64,000 nt of DNA from Phycisphaerae bacterium (GTDB lineage: Bacteria > Planctomycetota > Phycisphaerae > SM23-33). Below the pieces are notes generated by a model. The model did no database searches. It was not told where the DNA came from and saw only the letters and a program-made list of their open reading frames with translations. The stretch covers positions 82,333 through 146,332 of the forward strand of contig DRGC01000051.1 of assembly GCA_011050235.1 (NCBI GenBank). The letters are read 5' to 3'. The translations under genes were made by a program, and so were the position numbers. This document shows positions 16,883 through 26,673 of this stretch, piece after piece. How positions within the stretch are numbered: the first letter of the stretch is position 1; the number at the start of each line of letters is the position of its first letter.

Positions 16883-18751
16883 ATGTGTGGCATTTGCGGC
16901 TTTGTCAGTAGCGAACAGAGAATCGAGGTGATTGAGGAAATGGTCCGCGCCATTGCCCATCGAGGTCCCGATTCGCAAAATCATTGGACCGACGGTGATG
17001 TCGCGCTGGGTCATGCACGCCTGAGTATTCTGGATCTCTCTGAGGCGGCTAACCAGCCGATGGCCTCACCGGATCAACGATTTGTCATGGTTTACAATGG
17101 TGAGATATATAATTTTCAAGACATACGGAAAGAGCTTCAGGCGCTCGGACACGTCTTCACCAGCCATGGCGATTCCGAGGTCTTACTGCAGGGGTTTTCC
17201 CGGTGGGGAGATGAGGTCTTCCCTCGACTCAATGGTATGTTCGCCGTAGCTTTTTGGGATCGCCGGGAAAAGCGGCTTACCCTTGCTCGTGATCGGTTTG
17301 GAATCAAACCTCTCTACTATGCTCACCATTCAAGTGGGGCCATTACATTTGGCTCTGAGATAAAAGCGATTTTGTTGTCGGCCCCAGATTTGACAACAAT
17401 CGATCTGCAAGGCTTATTGGAATATTTCTTTTTTCAGACCCCACTCGGTCAATCTACGTTCTATCAGGGGATTCGATATTTACTGCCCGGCCATATTTTG
17501 CATTACGCCAATAGGAACTATACGACAAAACAATACTGGAGTCCTCTGGATGTGCCCCCATGCAGCGACTCCGAATCGGTGGCGATCGAACGCATTGGCG
17601 AACTGTTCGAAGAAGCAGTCCTGGCTCACCTAGTCAGTGACGTTCCGGTAGGGCTGTTTTTGTCCGGAGGAATCGATTCTTCATCCATCGCAATGATCGC
17701 CGGTCGTCGGATGGGGAAACAGTTATCGACCTTTTCTGTCGATTTTGACTTTGCTGAATCGAGTGAATTGCCGTTGGCGAAAAGGGTCGCCGAATCGGCT
17801 GGTACACAACACCATGAAATGCACGTTGGCAGCGGGGAACTTATTTCCGTACTCCATCGATTGACTCTCGCTCACGACCAACCGTTTGGTGATGCAGCCA
17901 ACATTCCGCTTTATTTACTCGCCGAGGCGGTTTCAGGCAAAATAAAAGTCGTTTTGCAAGGCGATGGGGGAGATGAGGTTTTAGGTGGCTATCAGCGCTA
18001 CCAACATCTGCTCATGTTGGACAAATATGCTCGTAAGGGGCGCTGTTTTCTTGCACCGCTGTATCATTCAAACATCTACAAACTCATGCCCAAACGATAC
18101 CAAAAATGGTTTGAGCAGGCCTTCGCGAAAGACCGGGCTCGCCGATGCGCGATCTTGACCGGTTTGGACAAGAACGAGATTCCCTGGGGTGTTTTTGCGC
18201 CAGCCTTTCTGGAGCAGCTGTCTCAACTGGATCCCTATCAGCGTCACCGGGAACTCCTTCGGGACTTTGAGCCAGGGATGGACAGATTACAGCAAGCGTT
18301 GCTTCTGGACACACTTGTGCTCTTGCCGGATAAGTTCCTGGAAAAAGTAGATAAGCCGACCATGGCTCATTCGCTGGAGGTACGTGTGCCATTTCTCGAC
18401 AAAGGTTTTTCTGAGTATGTCCTTAGTCTGCCTTCAGAATACAAAGTCCATAAGGGCGAAAAGAAACACCTATTCCGAAAAGCGATGCGAGGGATCGTGC
18501 CTGATTTTGTCTTGGACGCGCCCAAGAAAGGATTTGGAGTTCCCTATTCCCGTTGGCTCAGCAATTGCCTCAAAGAGCCGGTCCTTGATCTTGCCGACAG
18601 TTCCTGTGTCAGAGACCTCGGACTATTTGACATGAAGTTACTGAAAAAGACAATTGATTCAGGCTTGCAAGGCAACCAACGAGCCGCCTCGTTTGTTTGG
18701 TTGTTCTATCGACTGGCTGACTGGCTGCAATCATATTCGGTGACGCTATAG
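16883..18751 (+). CDS. asnB: Asparagine synthetase B-like, glutamine-hydrolysing amidotransferase
   Basis: The 622-residue protein has an N-terminal class II glutaminase domain beginning MCGICGFVSS with nucleophile Cys2, followed by the RGPDS and NGEIYN motifs. A synthetase domain follows, with the ATP pyrophosphatase loop LFLSGGIDSS near residue 256 and GDGGDEVLGGY. AAGGA lies before ATG 16883. In polysaccharide loci, AsnB-like enzymes often amidate a uronic acid or other carboxylate on the glycan, so WbpS-like amidation is as plausible as asparagine synthesis. The gene is the least GC-rich of the locus, with many A/T third positions, suggesting recent transfer. Confidence 0.92.
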   Translation: MCGICGFVSSEQRIEVIEEMVRAIAHRGPDSQNHWTDGDVALGHARLSILDLSEAANQPMASPDQRFVMVYNGEIYNFQDIRKELQALGHVFTSHGDSEVLLQGFSRWGDEVFPRLNGMFAVAFWDRREKRLTLARDRFGIKPLYYAHHSSGAITFGSEIKAILLSAPDLTTIDLQGLLEYFFFQTPLGQSTFYQGIRYLLPGHILHYANRNYTTKQYWSPLDVPPCSDSESVAIERIGELFEEAVLAHLVSDVPVGLFLSGGIDSSSIAMIAGRRMGKQLSTFSVDFDFAESSELPLAKRVAESAGTQHHEMHVGSGELISVLHRLTLAHDQPFGDAANIPLYLLAEAVSGKIKVVLQGDGGDEVLGGYQRYQHLLMLDKYARKGRCFLAPLYHSNIYKLMPKRYQKWFEQAFAKDRARRCAILTGLDKNEIPWGVFAPAFLEQLSQLDPYQRHRELLRDFEPGMDRLQQALLLDTLVLLPDKFLEKVDKPTMAHSLEVRVPFLDKGFSEYVLSLPSEYKVHKGEKKHLFRKAMRGIVPDFVLDAPKKGFGVPYSRWLSNCLKEPVLDLADSSCVRDLGLFDMKLLKKTIDSGLQGNQRAASFVWLFYRLADWLQSYSVTL

Positions 18752-18848
18752 GATCGAACGTGTTATCCCTTCTATGAAGCCGGGCCTGTCAAGTGATGAT
18801 CCTTAGCCGATGGGTTCACCCTTCTATTCGGGATCACGCGGCGGCGGT

Positions 18849-19021
18849 CAGCCGCAAGGGACCTGGTCCCAATGCCGATGTCGCCGAGACGGCTGGGCGG
18901 GCATGGACTGGTTCATCGGGGGGACAGGCCTCTTTGTCGCAGCAGTTTTCGGTAGGTCTTTTCGATCCGGTCCGCGATAGCGTCGAGGCTATAGTGCCGC
19001 ATGACATAGGCCCGCCCGGCT
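18849..19021 (-). repeat. Direct repeat, copy B (native GT4 3' end)
   Basis: This copy overlaps the last 36 codons of the intact glycosyltransferase 18913-20058 and 64 bases beyond its stop. It is about 91% identical to 15016-15188 in the same orientation. Because here the sequence belongs to a complete gene, this is probably the parental copy or the edge of a paralogue replaced by recombination. Confidence 0.85.
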
Positions 19022-20058
19022 TCGCCGAGCCGCGAGGCCCGCTCGCGATCCGTGAGAATCGCCTGCAGATGCGCGGCAATGGCCTCGGCATCGCCGGGGG
19101 CGGCAACCAGCCCGCATTGAGCGGCCTGGACAATGCTGCCGCACTCGCCGACGGCCGTGACGACGGTCGGCAATCCCTCGGCCATGTACTCCAGCAGGGC
19201 CACGGGCAGCGCCTCCATGCGGCTGGTCATTACGCCAACGTCGGCTTGTTTGAGCAGATCGGGAACGTCAGCGCGGAGCCCGAGGAACTCCACACAATCG
19301 GTCAGGCCAAGCTGCTCTCGGGTCCGCATCAAGCTGCGGACATGATCGGCCACATGGTCTCGCATGTGACCAATGCACAACCATCGCAAGTCGGGCACGT
19401 GCTGCCGAAGAATCGCCGCGGCGCGGAGTGCGGTGTCATGGTCCTTGACCGGCAGGATGTTCCCGACCTGAATCACCATATGGCCCTGGGTAAAACGGTG
19501 AGGGTGCTGAGAAGCTTCCACGCCGTTTGGAATGAATTGGCACACGTTGTCCGTCATGCCCAAGAGCCTCTTGGCCCGGGCCTGCAGGGGCCTGGAGACA
19601 GCGTAATACATGTCCACCCCCCGCAGCAGGATCGAATCCAAGAGTTGGTAACCTGGAAAATCTCCGACGGTCCCGAAATGGTCGTGGAAGGCCAGCACGC
19701 AGCGCAGCCCCGTGAAACACCGCAGGACGGTCAGAATATAGGCGGGGGAGCGCCCATGGCAGTGCGCAACGGTGATGTGGTTACGGCGGAGGTAGCTGCG
19801 GACCCGCCCAATGCAGCGCGGGTCGACCTTCGCGGCCAGTTCGCCGCCCTCCCTTAGAGACACCAGATGGGAGGCAAGCCCCCGCCGGGCGAGCGCGTTG
19901 GCGAAGGCGACCGCCGTGGCTTCGGTCCCGCCGACATCAAGACTACCCACAATCTGCGCAACCGCGAACGTCCTGGCGTTCATGTGCATCATTGTCAATG
20001 TATCTTTCGAACTTCTCGTCGACAAAGGTCTCGTGCGATTGACGGGCAAGTCTATCAC
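18913..20058 (-). CDS. Glycosyltransferase family 4
   Basis: The 381-residue GT-B enzyme has an N-terminal domain starting FAVAQIVGSLDVGGTEATAV. A donor domain follows with MVIQVGNILPVKDHDTALRA, CVEFLGLRADVPDLL and an E-x7-E-type motif in TSRMEALPVALLEYMAEG. It ends GRAYVMRHYSLDAIADRIEK plus 13 residues. GTG 20058 is chosen as start because it overlaps the TGA of the upstream ligase/polymerase gene (GTGA), indicating translational coupling. ATG 19992 or 19989 would remove a 22-24 residue leader. It probably adds a sugar to the repeat unit polymerised by its upstream neighbour. Confidence 0.9.
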   Translation of the reverse strand: MIDLPVNRTRPLSTRSSKDTLTMMHMNARTFAVAQIVGSLDVGGTEATAVAFANALARRGLASHLVSLREGGELAAKVDPRCIGRVRSYLRRNHITVAHCHGRSPAYILTVLRCFTGLRCVLAFHDHFGTVGDFPGYQLLDSILLRGVDMYYAVSRPLQARAKRLLGMTDNVCQFIPNGVEASQHPHRFTQGHMVIQVGNILPVKDHDTALRAAAILRQHVPDLRWLCIGHMRDHVADHVRSLMRTREQLGLTDCVEFLGLRADVPDLLKQADVGVMTSRMEALPVALLEYMAEGLPTVVTAVGECGSIVQAAQCGLVAAPGDAEAIAAHLQAILTDRERASRLGEAGRAYVMRHYSLDAIADRIEKTYRKLLRQRGLSPR

Positions 20059-21545
20059 CCCCCCGGTGGTTCGCCGCCGGTGGCCTCCCCTTGGGTCTGT
20101 TGATACGCCAGCGCATAGGAGTAGGACAAACGGGCCTGCTCGACCCGTCGGTCCTTTTCATCTATCCGAATCATCACCAGAAGCAGCCCTAAGACCAGGC
20201 CGTAATACTTCCGCAGGAAATCCATCTGCGTCATGCCCGCCGTGAGCATGAATATCCAGAACATGCCCGCCAGCATCTGCTCCCAGTGCCCACGCATTCG
20301 TCTGATGCGCCGAAACAGATGACCATGGATGCCCAGGAACAAGACCAAGCCCGGCAGGCCTAGAGCGGCCAGGATGTCGATCATATCGTTGTGAGCAACG
20401 TGGCCTGTGATTCCTAAGAGGTTGGCTTTCTCGCTGAAGCGCATGCCCTGTAGGCCGTAGGGCATGAACCCCCGCGCGGCGGACACGCGAACATAGGCGG
20501 ACCAGTAGACGTTGCGCGCCCCGGCTTCGATCCCTTGTTCAAAAATACTGTCGAAACGCTGCTTGATGCCAATCCCCAGGAACCCGAACTGACTGCTGAC
20601 AAAGAACACCACCACGGTTAGGAAAACCGCGACCAGCGCCGCCGCCAATCGTTTGCCTATCTTGGCCCGGCGGGCCATGAGGATTCCCAACATGACCGCC
20701 ATTGGGACGGCAACATAGCACGCGCGGGATTTACCGATCACGATCCCAATACACAGGACCATGCCGAAGAAGACACAAAGGCCTTTCTTCACCATCCCTT
20801 TGGTGGACAAGAACAGATAGATCGCGCTGAAGACGCCGATCGACATCAGACGGGCCATCTCGTTGATGTCGACCTTAGCGGATTCCGTGAACGTCTCCGC
20901 TTCTGCGCGACGGTAGGTTTCGACAATTTCAGGCGATCCGGTGCGGATTTGCTGGACGGCAAGGAGCGTGGTAAAGCCGACCAGCACCATTAGACCCATG
21001 TTCCGGTAGCGTCGGCACGTCAGCCAGACTCCCATGACCGCCGGGACCAAGTAAACTTGGACCATCGTGGCGCTGCCCAGCAATGAGAATAGTGGCCTCG
21101 GACTCAGAGGGAAGGAGACGACGCCCAAAATGACGAACAGGACCACCCATTTGAAGATGGGGTCTATGCGCCTTGTATCCATCGACCGCAGCAGACGGGG
21201 AGCGCTCAGAATAAGCGCCCATGCGCCCACCAGCCTGGCCACCGTGACGAGCCCCGGTACCAGGCCGATCAAATGGAACACGCAGATGGCGCCGATCAGA
21301 GCGTAGACGCTCACTCGTCGCCGCATAAGGGAATCGACAAAGCCGAGCGCCCCGACCGTGAGAATGGCCGGTATGGTTAGCCCCACGGCCATCATCCCGA
21401 CGACGGCCAGCCCCCCGATCCCCCACATCCCTGCGGCGATCAAGGAGAGGACCTTGGCCTGGGGACCCAAGGACTCGTCGGCAGCCTCCGGGTAATAATA
21501 GGCGAGCTGCTGGTCGGACAAGAGTGGCACACTTGCAACTGTCAT
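20055..21545 (-). CDS. O-antigen ligase/polymerase-like membrane protein (Wzy/WaaL type)
   Basis: The 496-residue protein has about ten to twelve hydrophobic segments, beginning near residues 33-60 and ending near 440-455. A long hydrophilic periplasmic-type loop around residues 305-375 contains RNVYWSAYVRVSAARG, a G-rich turn and AHNDMIDILAALG. The H-N-x-x-I/L motif in that loop is typical of the Wzy_C/O-antigen ligase family. It would polymerise or ligate lipid-linked repeats on the periplasmic face. It overlaps the downstream glycosyltransferase by four bases. No strong ribosome site is visible before ATG 21545. Confidence 0.82.
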   Translation of the reverse strand: MTVASVPLLSDQQLAYYYPEAADESLGPQAKVLSLIAAGMWGIGGLAVVGMMAVGLTIPAILTVGALGFVDSLMRRRVSVYALIGAICVFHLIGLVPGLVTVARLVGAWALILSAPRLLRSMDTRRIDPIFKWVVLFVILGVVSFPLSPRPLFSLLGSATMVQVYLVPAVMGVWLTCRRYRNMGLMVLVGFTTLLAVQQIRTGSPEIVETYRRAEAETFTESAKVDINEMARLMSIGVFSAIYLFLSTKGMVKKGLCVFFGMVLCIGIVIGKSRACYVAVPMAVMLGILMARRAKIGKRLAAALVAVFLTVVVFFVSSQFGFLGIGIKQRFDSIFEQGIEAGARNVYWSAYVRVSAARGFMPYGLQGMRFSEKANLLGITGHVAHNDMIDILAALGLPGLVLFLGIHGHLFRRIRRMRGHWEQMLAGMFWIFMLTAGMTQMDFLRKYYGLVLGLLLVMIRIDEKDRRVEQARLSYSYALAYQQTQGEATGGEPPGG

Positions 21546-22329
21546 GATTCGTCAGATGCGGCGTCCATCCCACGCGGCCTGGCCGTCACGCATTGATACA
21601 AGGCCTTGTGAATCGATCCGCGTCCGTCCGTTACTGGTTGTTACGCTTGATAGGCTGTGTTGGTTCTGGGTAGCCTGCCACGATGGCAGTTTACCGTCCC
21701 AATCGGGTTAAGATGCTCGATGGCGACCACGTACGCATACGGTCCCCGCTCGTCCGGGGCCGCTGACGGCGCCAGTGTCGCTGCATTACCTTTCATCGGC
21801 ATCAAAGGGAAAAGGGTTTAGGACCCTCCGAGCCCCAGGGGCGCATCAGCCGTCCTACGTATTTATCTCCAGCTCATTATGCGTTCCTCAGAGCCCGATC
21901 AGCAACCGATGTCAACACCTCCGTCCGCGGCCGGTCGGCCCACGGGCCTCATATTGCGCCACCGCCTGATTGGCCGGGAGACCCATCGTCTGGGTCTGGC
22001 TGTAACCTCCTTTGTATTATTGAATTATATATCGGCTCCAGGGGCCGTTCAGTCACAGACGTGATCGCAGGCTATCACTCCGGATTTCCTGGATGACGAC
22101 CTTGATTTGTATACGGCAGAGCATCGTTCGATCGCAAACAGGCGAAGGACATACATGCGGCCTTCACCAGCCAGATAGGCCTTTTCGAGGCCAGAGCCCT
22201 CACGCAGCGAACACACCTCCGCGGCGGCCACCCAGCGGCGAAAGGTGCGGTGGAACTTTGCACGACCAACGCGTCGCCCGGCTTGTCGGGTTGACTGACT
22301 GCCCCCACCGGTTCGTGCGCCCGGTTGGC
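21546..22329. other. 784-base non-coding stretch with an AT-rich island
   Basis: No recognisable protein is encoded on either strand. Around 22010-22035 there is a sharp AT-rich island. On the minus strand it gives a TATAAT box (reverse complement of 22024-22029) with a poor -35 (TGAACG, 16 bases upstream), pointing at the ligase/polymerase gene about 480 bases away. A strong Shine-Dalgarno-like AAAGGAGGT lies just downstream on the minus strand, but no sensible frame follows it. The region may be a long leader for the 21545-18913 operon or an old gene position. Confidence 0.35.
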
Positions 22330-23619
22330 TTAGTCACGGCTGATGACAGCATCGAGCAGGTCGGCCAGCTTTCGGCTGAGGGCCTTGGATTCGTAGGCCA
22401 TGACGGCCTGGGTGTTGATGTTGGCCGACGACCGGCCTGTAAGCACTGTCTCGAGCCCTTCGATGATGCTTTCAACGGTCGCGCCTACCGTCATGCCGGC
22501 GCCGGTCTGTTGGAGGATGCGCGCCGCATCACTGTCGGCTGGACCGATCATCAGGATCGGCTTTTCCGAACCCAGGTACAGGTATTCGTACATCTTTGCC
22601 GGCGCATGGCGTGGGTGAAGGTCGTCCAACATCAGAAGCAGGCCAGCCGCTCCTTTCAGCGAGGCCAGCACGTCGTTGTGGCTTCGGGACCCCCGGAATT
22701 CGATCATCTCAGCCACACCGCACTCGCGGGCGGCCGCGGCGACGTTCGCCGGCCAGTCACCATAGGAAATGAACCGGAACGTTGCAGGCGTGATCTTTCC
22801 AGCGGCTTTGAGCTTGCCCATGGCATCGACCAGCATGCACACCATCCCCGCTCGCATCCCCCCCCCCACCGGCCCGCCATGGACAAGTGTCGTGCGGTCG
22901 AGCCGCTCCGGCTCGACGGCGTCGATCTGCTCCTTGACGAAGCCATTGGTGATGACGGTCCAGTGGCTCTGGTCGAGATTGCTGTAGGTCTCGACGTAGT
23001 ATTCCATCGCGCCTGGGGTGTTGAAGATGGCGGCGTCGGCGGCGCGAAGCGTCCTGCGTTCCGCCCGATGTGACCATCGCCCGCGCCGGCCGTGATAGAG
23101 ATGGACGTTAGAGGTCCATGGATCGCGAAAGTCCAGGATGACAGGGACATCGCAGACCGTCTTGATTTTTTCAGTCAGTGTCATCCAGGAAAACGGGGGG
23201 GCGGTGATGAGTATCGCATCGATGGAGCGCTGCTGGAGGGTCTTCCGGATGGCCTTAAAGAGGCGCCTCAGGCTCCAGACGTGGATGTCGGGCATGCGAA
23301 TTTCCTGCAGCGTCCTGCGCACGGCTTTGGCGCAGAACGTGCGAATCGCGCCGGTGGCAGGGCTCTCGGCGATCCTTTCCATGTGTCCGGCAAGATTCCC
23401 GCAATGAAACCGGATGACCTCGGTCTCTTCAGGGATTGCCGCGAGGAAGCTGGCCTTGGGGTAGGTGCAGCAAGGTTCCGCCAGCGCGACGACCTTACAC
23501 TGCCAGCCCATGGCAGGCAGATCGCGGCAGAATCGGAGTGGGCGAAAACAGCCCACGCCGGTATCCGGCGGAAACCAACGGGCGATCATCAACAATGTCC
23601 GAGTATGTGACTGGTCCAT
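22330..23619 (-). CDS. GT4-like glycosyltransferase
   Basis: The 429-residue protein begins MDQSHTRTLLMIARWFPPDTG and continues CFRPLRFCRDLPAMGW, a GT4 subgroup N-terminus. A PVILDFRDPWTSN motif (D-x-R-D-x-W) and later MIEFRGSRSHNDVLASL and APAKMYEYLYLGSEKPIL complete the donor domain. It acts in the cytoplasm on a lipid-linked acceptor. ATG 23619 is chosen because AGAGAAGG lies just upstream; an open frame extends further but has no coding look. A truncated paralogue of the same subgroup lies immediately upstream at 23688-24041. Confidence 0.85.
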   Translation of the reverse strand: MDQSHTRTLLMIARWFPPDTGVGCFRPLRFCRDLPAMGWQCKVVALAEPCCTYPKASFLAAIPEETEVIRFHCGNLAGHMERIAESPATGAIRTFCAKAVRRTLQEIRMPDIHVWSLRRLFKAIRKTLQQRSIDAILITAPPFSWMTLTEKIKTVCDVPVILDFRDPWTSNVHLYHGRRGRWSHRAERRTLRAADAAIFNTPGAMEYYVETYSNLDQSHWTVITNGFVKEQIDAVEPERLDRTTLVHGGPVGGGMRAGMVCMLVDAMGKLKAAGKITPATFRFISYGDWPANVAAAARECGVAEMIEFRGSRSHNDVLASLKGAAGLLLMLDDLHPRHAPAKMYEYLYLGSEKPILMIGPADSDAARILQQTGAGMTVGATVESIIEGLETVLTGRSSANINTQAVMAYESKALSRKLADLLDAVISRD

Positions 23620-23687
23620 GGCCTTCTCTTCGGGTGGGCGTCTGTGAAGTTCAACTCCGAACGTATCCCATCGGGTCTGGTTCCTGA

Positions 23688-24041
23688 CTAGGGGCGTTCT
23701 TGCTCGTTCGGCCGTCCGAGGGCCCAAGGCGGCAGGCCTGCGCCATCCGACGAACGCACCTTCATCCTATATTCGGCCAGGCGCGGCAGGCCCGGCGAAG
23801 ATTGTCGCCACCGCTGCGAGCGGATCCAGATGCTGCCGCACGGCACGCGGGCGGTGGGCACGGCCCGGATGGCATCGGTGACGCTCGAGGTGTCGGTGAG
23901 TTCGTAGTCCCCCTCGGCCATGGTCAGCACGCAGGGAGACCAGCCGTGCTCGGCGATGCGGGCCGCCAGCTTCGCCGGGCGCTTCGCCCCGACGGTCGCC
24001 GACGGCGGGTACTCCGCTGCAATGATCAATACGTTCTTCAC
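23688..24041 (-). pseudogene. Truncated GT4-like glycosyltransferase N-terminus
   Basis: From GTG 24041 the frame reads VKNVLIIAAEYPPSATVGAK and then RPAKLAARIAEHGWSPCVLT, an unmistakable first Rossmann strand and helix of a GT4 enzyme. Recognisable sequence fades after about residue 75, and the frame ends at TAG 23688 after only 117 residues, where a complete enzyme needs about 400. The rest of the gene is absent, since the intact glycosyltransferase starts 69 bases further on. I read it as a deletion remnant. Confidence 0.75.
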
Positions 24042-24209
24042 ACAACGCCTCGTGGAGATGCCGGCCAACTCCATTGCACAGTACACCTCGCGCTAAGGAC
24101 CGGCATGTTACTCATCTCGGCCAACACCCGCCATGTTCTTCTGTACCGCGCGGATCTGAACAGCTGATGCGGGCTTGATATCCCGTGGCGCTTGAGTACC
24201 ATGTCGGCG

Positions 24210-24230
24210 GCCCTGCCCCAGCGGCAGGGC
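24210..24230 (+). other. Perfect hairpin upstream of the DegT gene
   Basis: GCCCTGCC and GGCAGGGC form a perfect 8-bp stem with the 5-base loop CCAGC, 75 bases before the aminotransferase start. No T-run follows, so it is not a simple terminator. It may structure the leader of that gene. Confidence 0.3.
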
Positions 24231-24305
24231 GTTAACGTGTCCGACCGGGCCCGCGGCGAGCTTGTCGACAACGCTGTAGCGGCCGGTGTTATGACAAGGT
24301 GCGCC

Positions 24306-25409
24306 ATGAAAGTAGCGTTGCTGGACCTAAAGGCACAGTTCGCGACAATTCGTGACCAGGTCGTCCAGGCCATCCTGCCGATCCTGGACAGCCAGCAGTC
24401 CGTTAACGGCCCGGCAATCAAGCAGCTCGAAGAGCTCGTTGCCGACTACAGCGGCTGCCGGGCGGCGGTCGGGCTGTCGAGCGGCACCGACGCCCTGCTG
24501 GTCAGCCTGATGGCCCTGGATATCGGCGCGGGCGACGAGGTGATCTGCCCGCCGTTCACGTTCTTCGGCACGGCTGGCAGCATCTGGCGGACGGGCGCCA
24601 AGCCGGTCTTCGTGGACATCGATTCGGCGACATTCAATATCGATCCGGCGAAAATCGCCGACGCCATCACCGACAAGACCAAGGCCATCATGCCCGTGCA
24701 CCTGTACGGCCAGATGGCGGAGATGGACCCGATCATGGCCGTCGCGGCCGAACACCGCCTGGCCGTCATCGAAGACGCCGCCCAATCCATCGGCGCCGCC
24801 TACAAGGGCCGAAAGGCCGGTTCGATCGGCGCGGCCGGTTGCCTGAGTTTCTATCCCACCAAGAATCTCGGTGGCGTGGGCGATGGCGGCATGGTGGTCA
24901 CCAACGACACCGACTTGGCCGACAAGATCCGCGCGCTTCGCAACCACGGCGAGACCAGCCGCTACCACTACAAGTACGTCGGCGGGAACTTCCGCCTGGA
25001 TACAATCCAGGCCGCCGTTCTGGTCGTCAAACTGACCTACCTGGACGGCTGGTCGGCCAAGCGCCGCGCCAACGCCGCCCGCTACGACGCCCTGCTGGCC
25101 GATTGCAGCCAGATCGTCACACCCAAGATCGCCGAGGGCAATGAGTCGATCTTCAACCAGTACGTCATCCGCACGCCCAAACGTGACGGCTTGCAGGCGT
25201 TCCTGGCGGATCACGAAATTGGGACGGGCATCTATTATCCCCTGTGCCTGCATCAGCAGGAGTGCTTCAAGGGCCTCGGCTACAACACGGGCGATTTCCC
25301 CGTCAGTGAGAAAGCGGCCGCTGAGGTATTGGCCCTGCCGATCTATCCAGAACTGGCCGACGAGCAGATCGACTTCGTCGCCGACAAGATCAAGACGTTC
25401 CTGCAGTGA
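24306..25409 (+). CDS. DegT/DnrJ/EryC1/StrS-family PLP aminotransferase (WbpE-like)
   Basis: The 367-residue enzyme has SSGTDALLV for phosphate binding, FTFFGTAGSI, AVIEDAAQSIGA for the cofactor ring, and the Schiff-base lysine K186 in FYPTKNLGGVGDGG. The GGVGDGG glycine loop is typical of UDP-keto-sugar aminotransferases of the WbpE/ArnB type. AAGGTG precedes ATG 24306; longer in-frame starts upstream are unlikely. A closely similar but broken paralogue lies at 34929-35765. The intact copy probably took over the function, forming an amino sugar for the glycan. Confidence 0.92.
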   Translation: MKVALLDLKAQFATIRDQVVQAILPILDSQQSVNGPAIKQLEELVADYSGCRAAVGLSSGTDALLVSLMALDIGAGDEVICPPFTFFGTAGSIWRTGAKPVFVDIDSATFNIDPAKIADAITDKTKAIMPVHLYGQMAEMDPIMAVAAEHRLAVIEDAAQSIGAAYKGRKAGSIGAAGCLSFYPTKNLGGVGDGGMVVTNDTDLADKIRALRNHGETSRYHYKYVGGNFRLDTIQAAVLVVKLTYLDGWSAKRRANAARYDALLADCSQIVTPKIAEGNESIFNQYVIRTPKRDGLQAFLADHEIGTGIYYPLCLHQQECFKGLGYNTGDFPVSEKAAAEVLALPIYPELADEQIDFVADKIKTFLQ

Positions 25410-25468
25410 CGGTTGTCTGCGATTCGCCGGGACGGGAATAGACCTCGGCCCTTGATCGCCCGCCCATC

Positions 25469-25498
25469 TTGATTCGTTTCACCCCCGGGCCGTATACT
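25469..25498 (+). promoter_or_regulatory. Probable sigma-70-type promoter of alr
   Basis: TTGATT at 25469-25474 and TATACT at 25493-25498 are separated by 18 bases. Transcription would begin near 25505, about 38 bases before the alr start codon. Confidence 0.5.
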
Positions 25499-25542
25499 CC
25501 TGCCAAGGTCTTGGCCTGGAGCAGCCAGCGCGTGGAGTTCTC

Positions 25543-26673
25543 ATGGAAAGCTATCTGACCGCGGAGATATCGGCCTCGGCGCTGCGGGCGAATGCGAGCG
25601 TGCTGCGGCGGCAATTGGCTCCGGGCGTGAAGATCTGCGCCTGCGCGAAATGCGACGCCTACGGCCACGGCCTGCAGACCGTCCTGAACGTCCTGGCCGA
25701 GCAGGTCGACTGGCTCGGCGTCGCCACGCCAGACGAGGCCCTGCTCATCAGGGACATGGGGTATATGGGCCCGGCGATGGTGTTTTTCTCGGCCTGCGCG
25801 TACGCCGACCAAAGCCACCTCGACAGCATCCTGAAAAACCTGATCAGCAGGGACGTGACGCTGACGGTCGTCTCGTCCGAGGAAGTCGGTCTGATCGACC
25901 GGGCCGCTGCCAAGGCGGGCAAGAACGCCCACGTTCACGTGAAAGTCGACACCGGCATGATGCGGTCCGGTGCGCCGCTGGCGACGGCCCCGTCGATCAT
26001 TGATCGCTTGCGCGGTCAACAGCACGTGCGCCTCACGGGACTGTACACGCACTTCGCCACCGCCGGTGAAGCCGACAAGACCTTCACCCGACTTCAACTG
26101 CAGCGACTGAAGACCTTTGCCAAGTCCTGCGGGGATTCGGCCGGGCTGATGCTGCACGCAGCCAATTCCGCGGCATTGATCGATCTGCCTGAGACGCATC
26201 TGAACATGGTCCGCCCCGGCATCGCTCTGTACGGGTACGAGCCTTCCGACCAGATGCAGGTCCATCTGCCGCTGAAGCCCACCCTTCGGCTGACGGGGAC
26301 GCTGATGCAGATCAAGCAGGCCCCCGCCGGCACGCGGTGCGGCTACGGGCTGACGTATGAGTTCGACCGACCGAGCATCATCGGCCTGGTGCCCATCGGC
26401 TATGGCGACGGCTACTTCCTGCGTCTGTCCAACAAGGCCACCATGCGGGTGCGGGGTCAACACGTGCCCGTTCGCGGGAGCGTGTCAATGGACCAGACCA
26501 TTGTGGATCTGACCGACTGCCCCGATGCGCAGATCGGCGACGAGGTCGAGATTATTTCCCCCAACCCGGCCGACCCCCACAGCGTCGAGAACCTCGCCAG
26601 ACTCGCCGACACGGTCCGCTACGAGATCACCACACTGCTTGGCCATCGCGCCCGACGGGTGTTGGTGGACTAG
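25543..26673 (+). CDS. alr: Alanine racemase
   Basis: The 376-residue PLP enzyme interconverts L- and D-alanine for peptidoglycan, or possibly for D-alanine decoration of the glycan. Lysine K36 in AKCDAYGHG is the Schiff-base residue; the usual motif is VKADAYGHG, so the preceding C-A-C-A-K-C stretch is unusually cysteine-rich. The second catalytic residue, a tyrosine, is in RCGYGLTYEF (Y268). VKVDTGMMRSG and GSVSMDQ are the other family signatures. It has its own promoter at 25469-25498 and no close operon partner, so it is a housekeeping-like gene embedded in the polysaccharide locus. Confidence 0.95.
   Translation: MESYLTAEISASALRANASVLRRQLAPGVKICACAKCDAYGHGLQTVLNVLAEQVDWLGVATPDEALLIRDMGYMGPAMVFFSACAYADQSHLDSILKNLISRDVTLTVVSSEEVGLIDRAAAKAGKNAHVHVKVDTGMMRSGAPLATAPSIIDRLRGQQHVRLTGLYTHFATAGEADKTFTRLQLQRLKTFAKSCGDSAGLMLHAANSAALIDLPETHLNMVRPGIALYGYEPSDQMQVHLPLKPTLRLTGTLMQIKQAPAGTRCGYGLTYEFDRPSIIGLVPIGYGDGYFLRLSNKATMRVRGQHVPVRGSVSMDQTIVDLTDCPDAQIGDEVEIISPNPADPHSVENLARLADTVRYEITTLLGHRARRVLVD

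Noticed and set aside
22049-22308. Minus-strand open frame in the 784-base gap
   Set aside because: Composition is odd (Cys/Ser/Arg-rich), there is no ribosome site at a start codon and no known motif.
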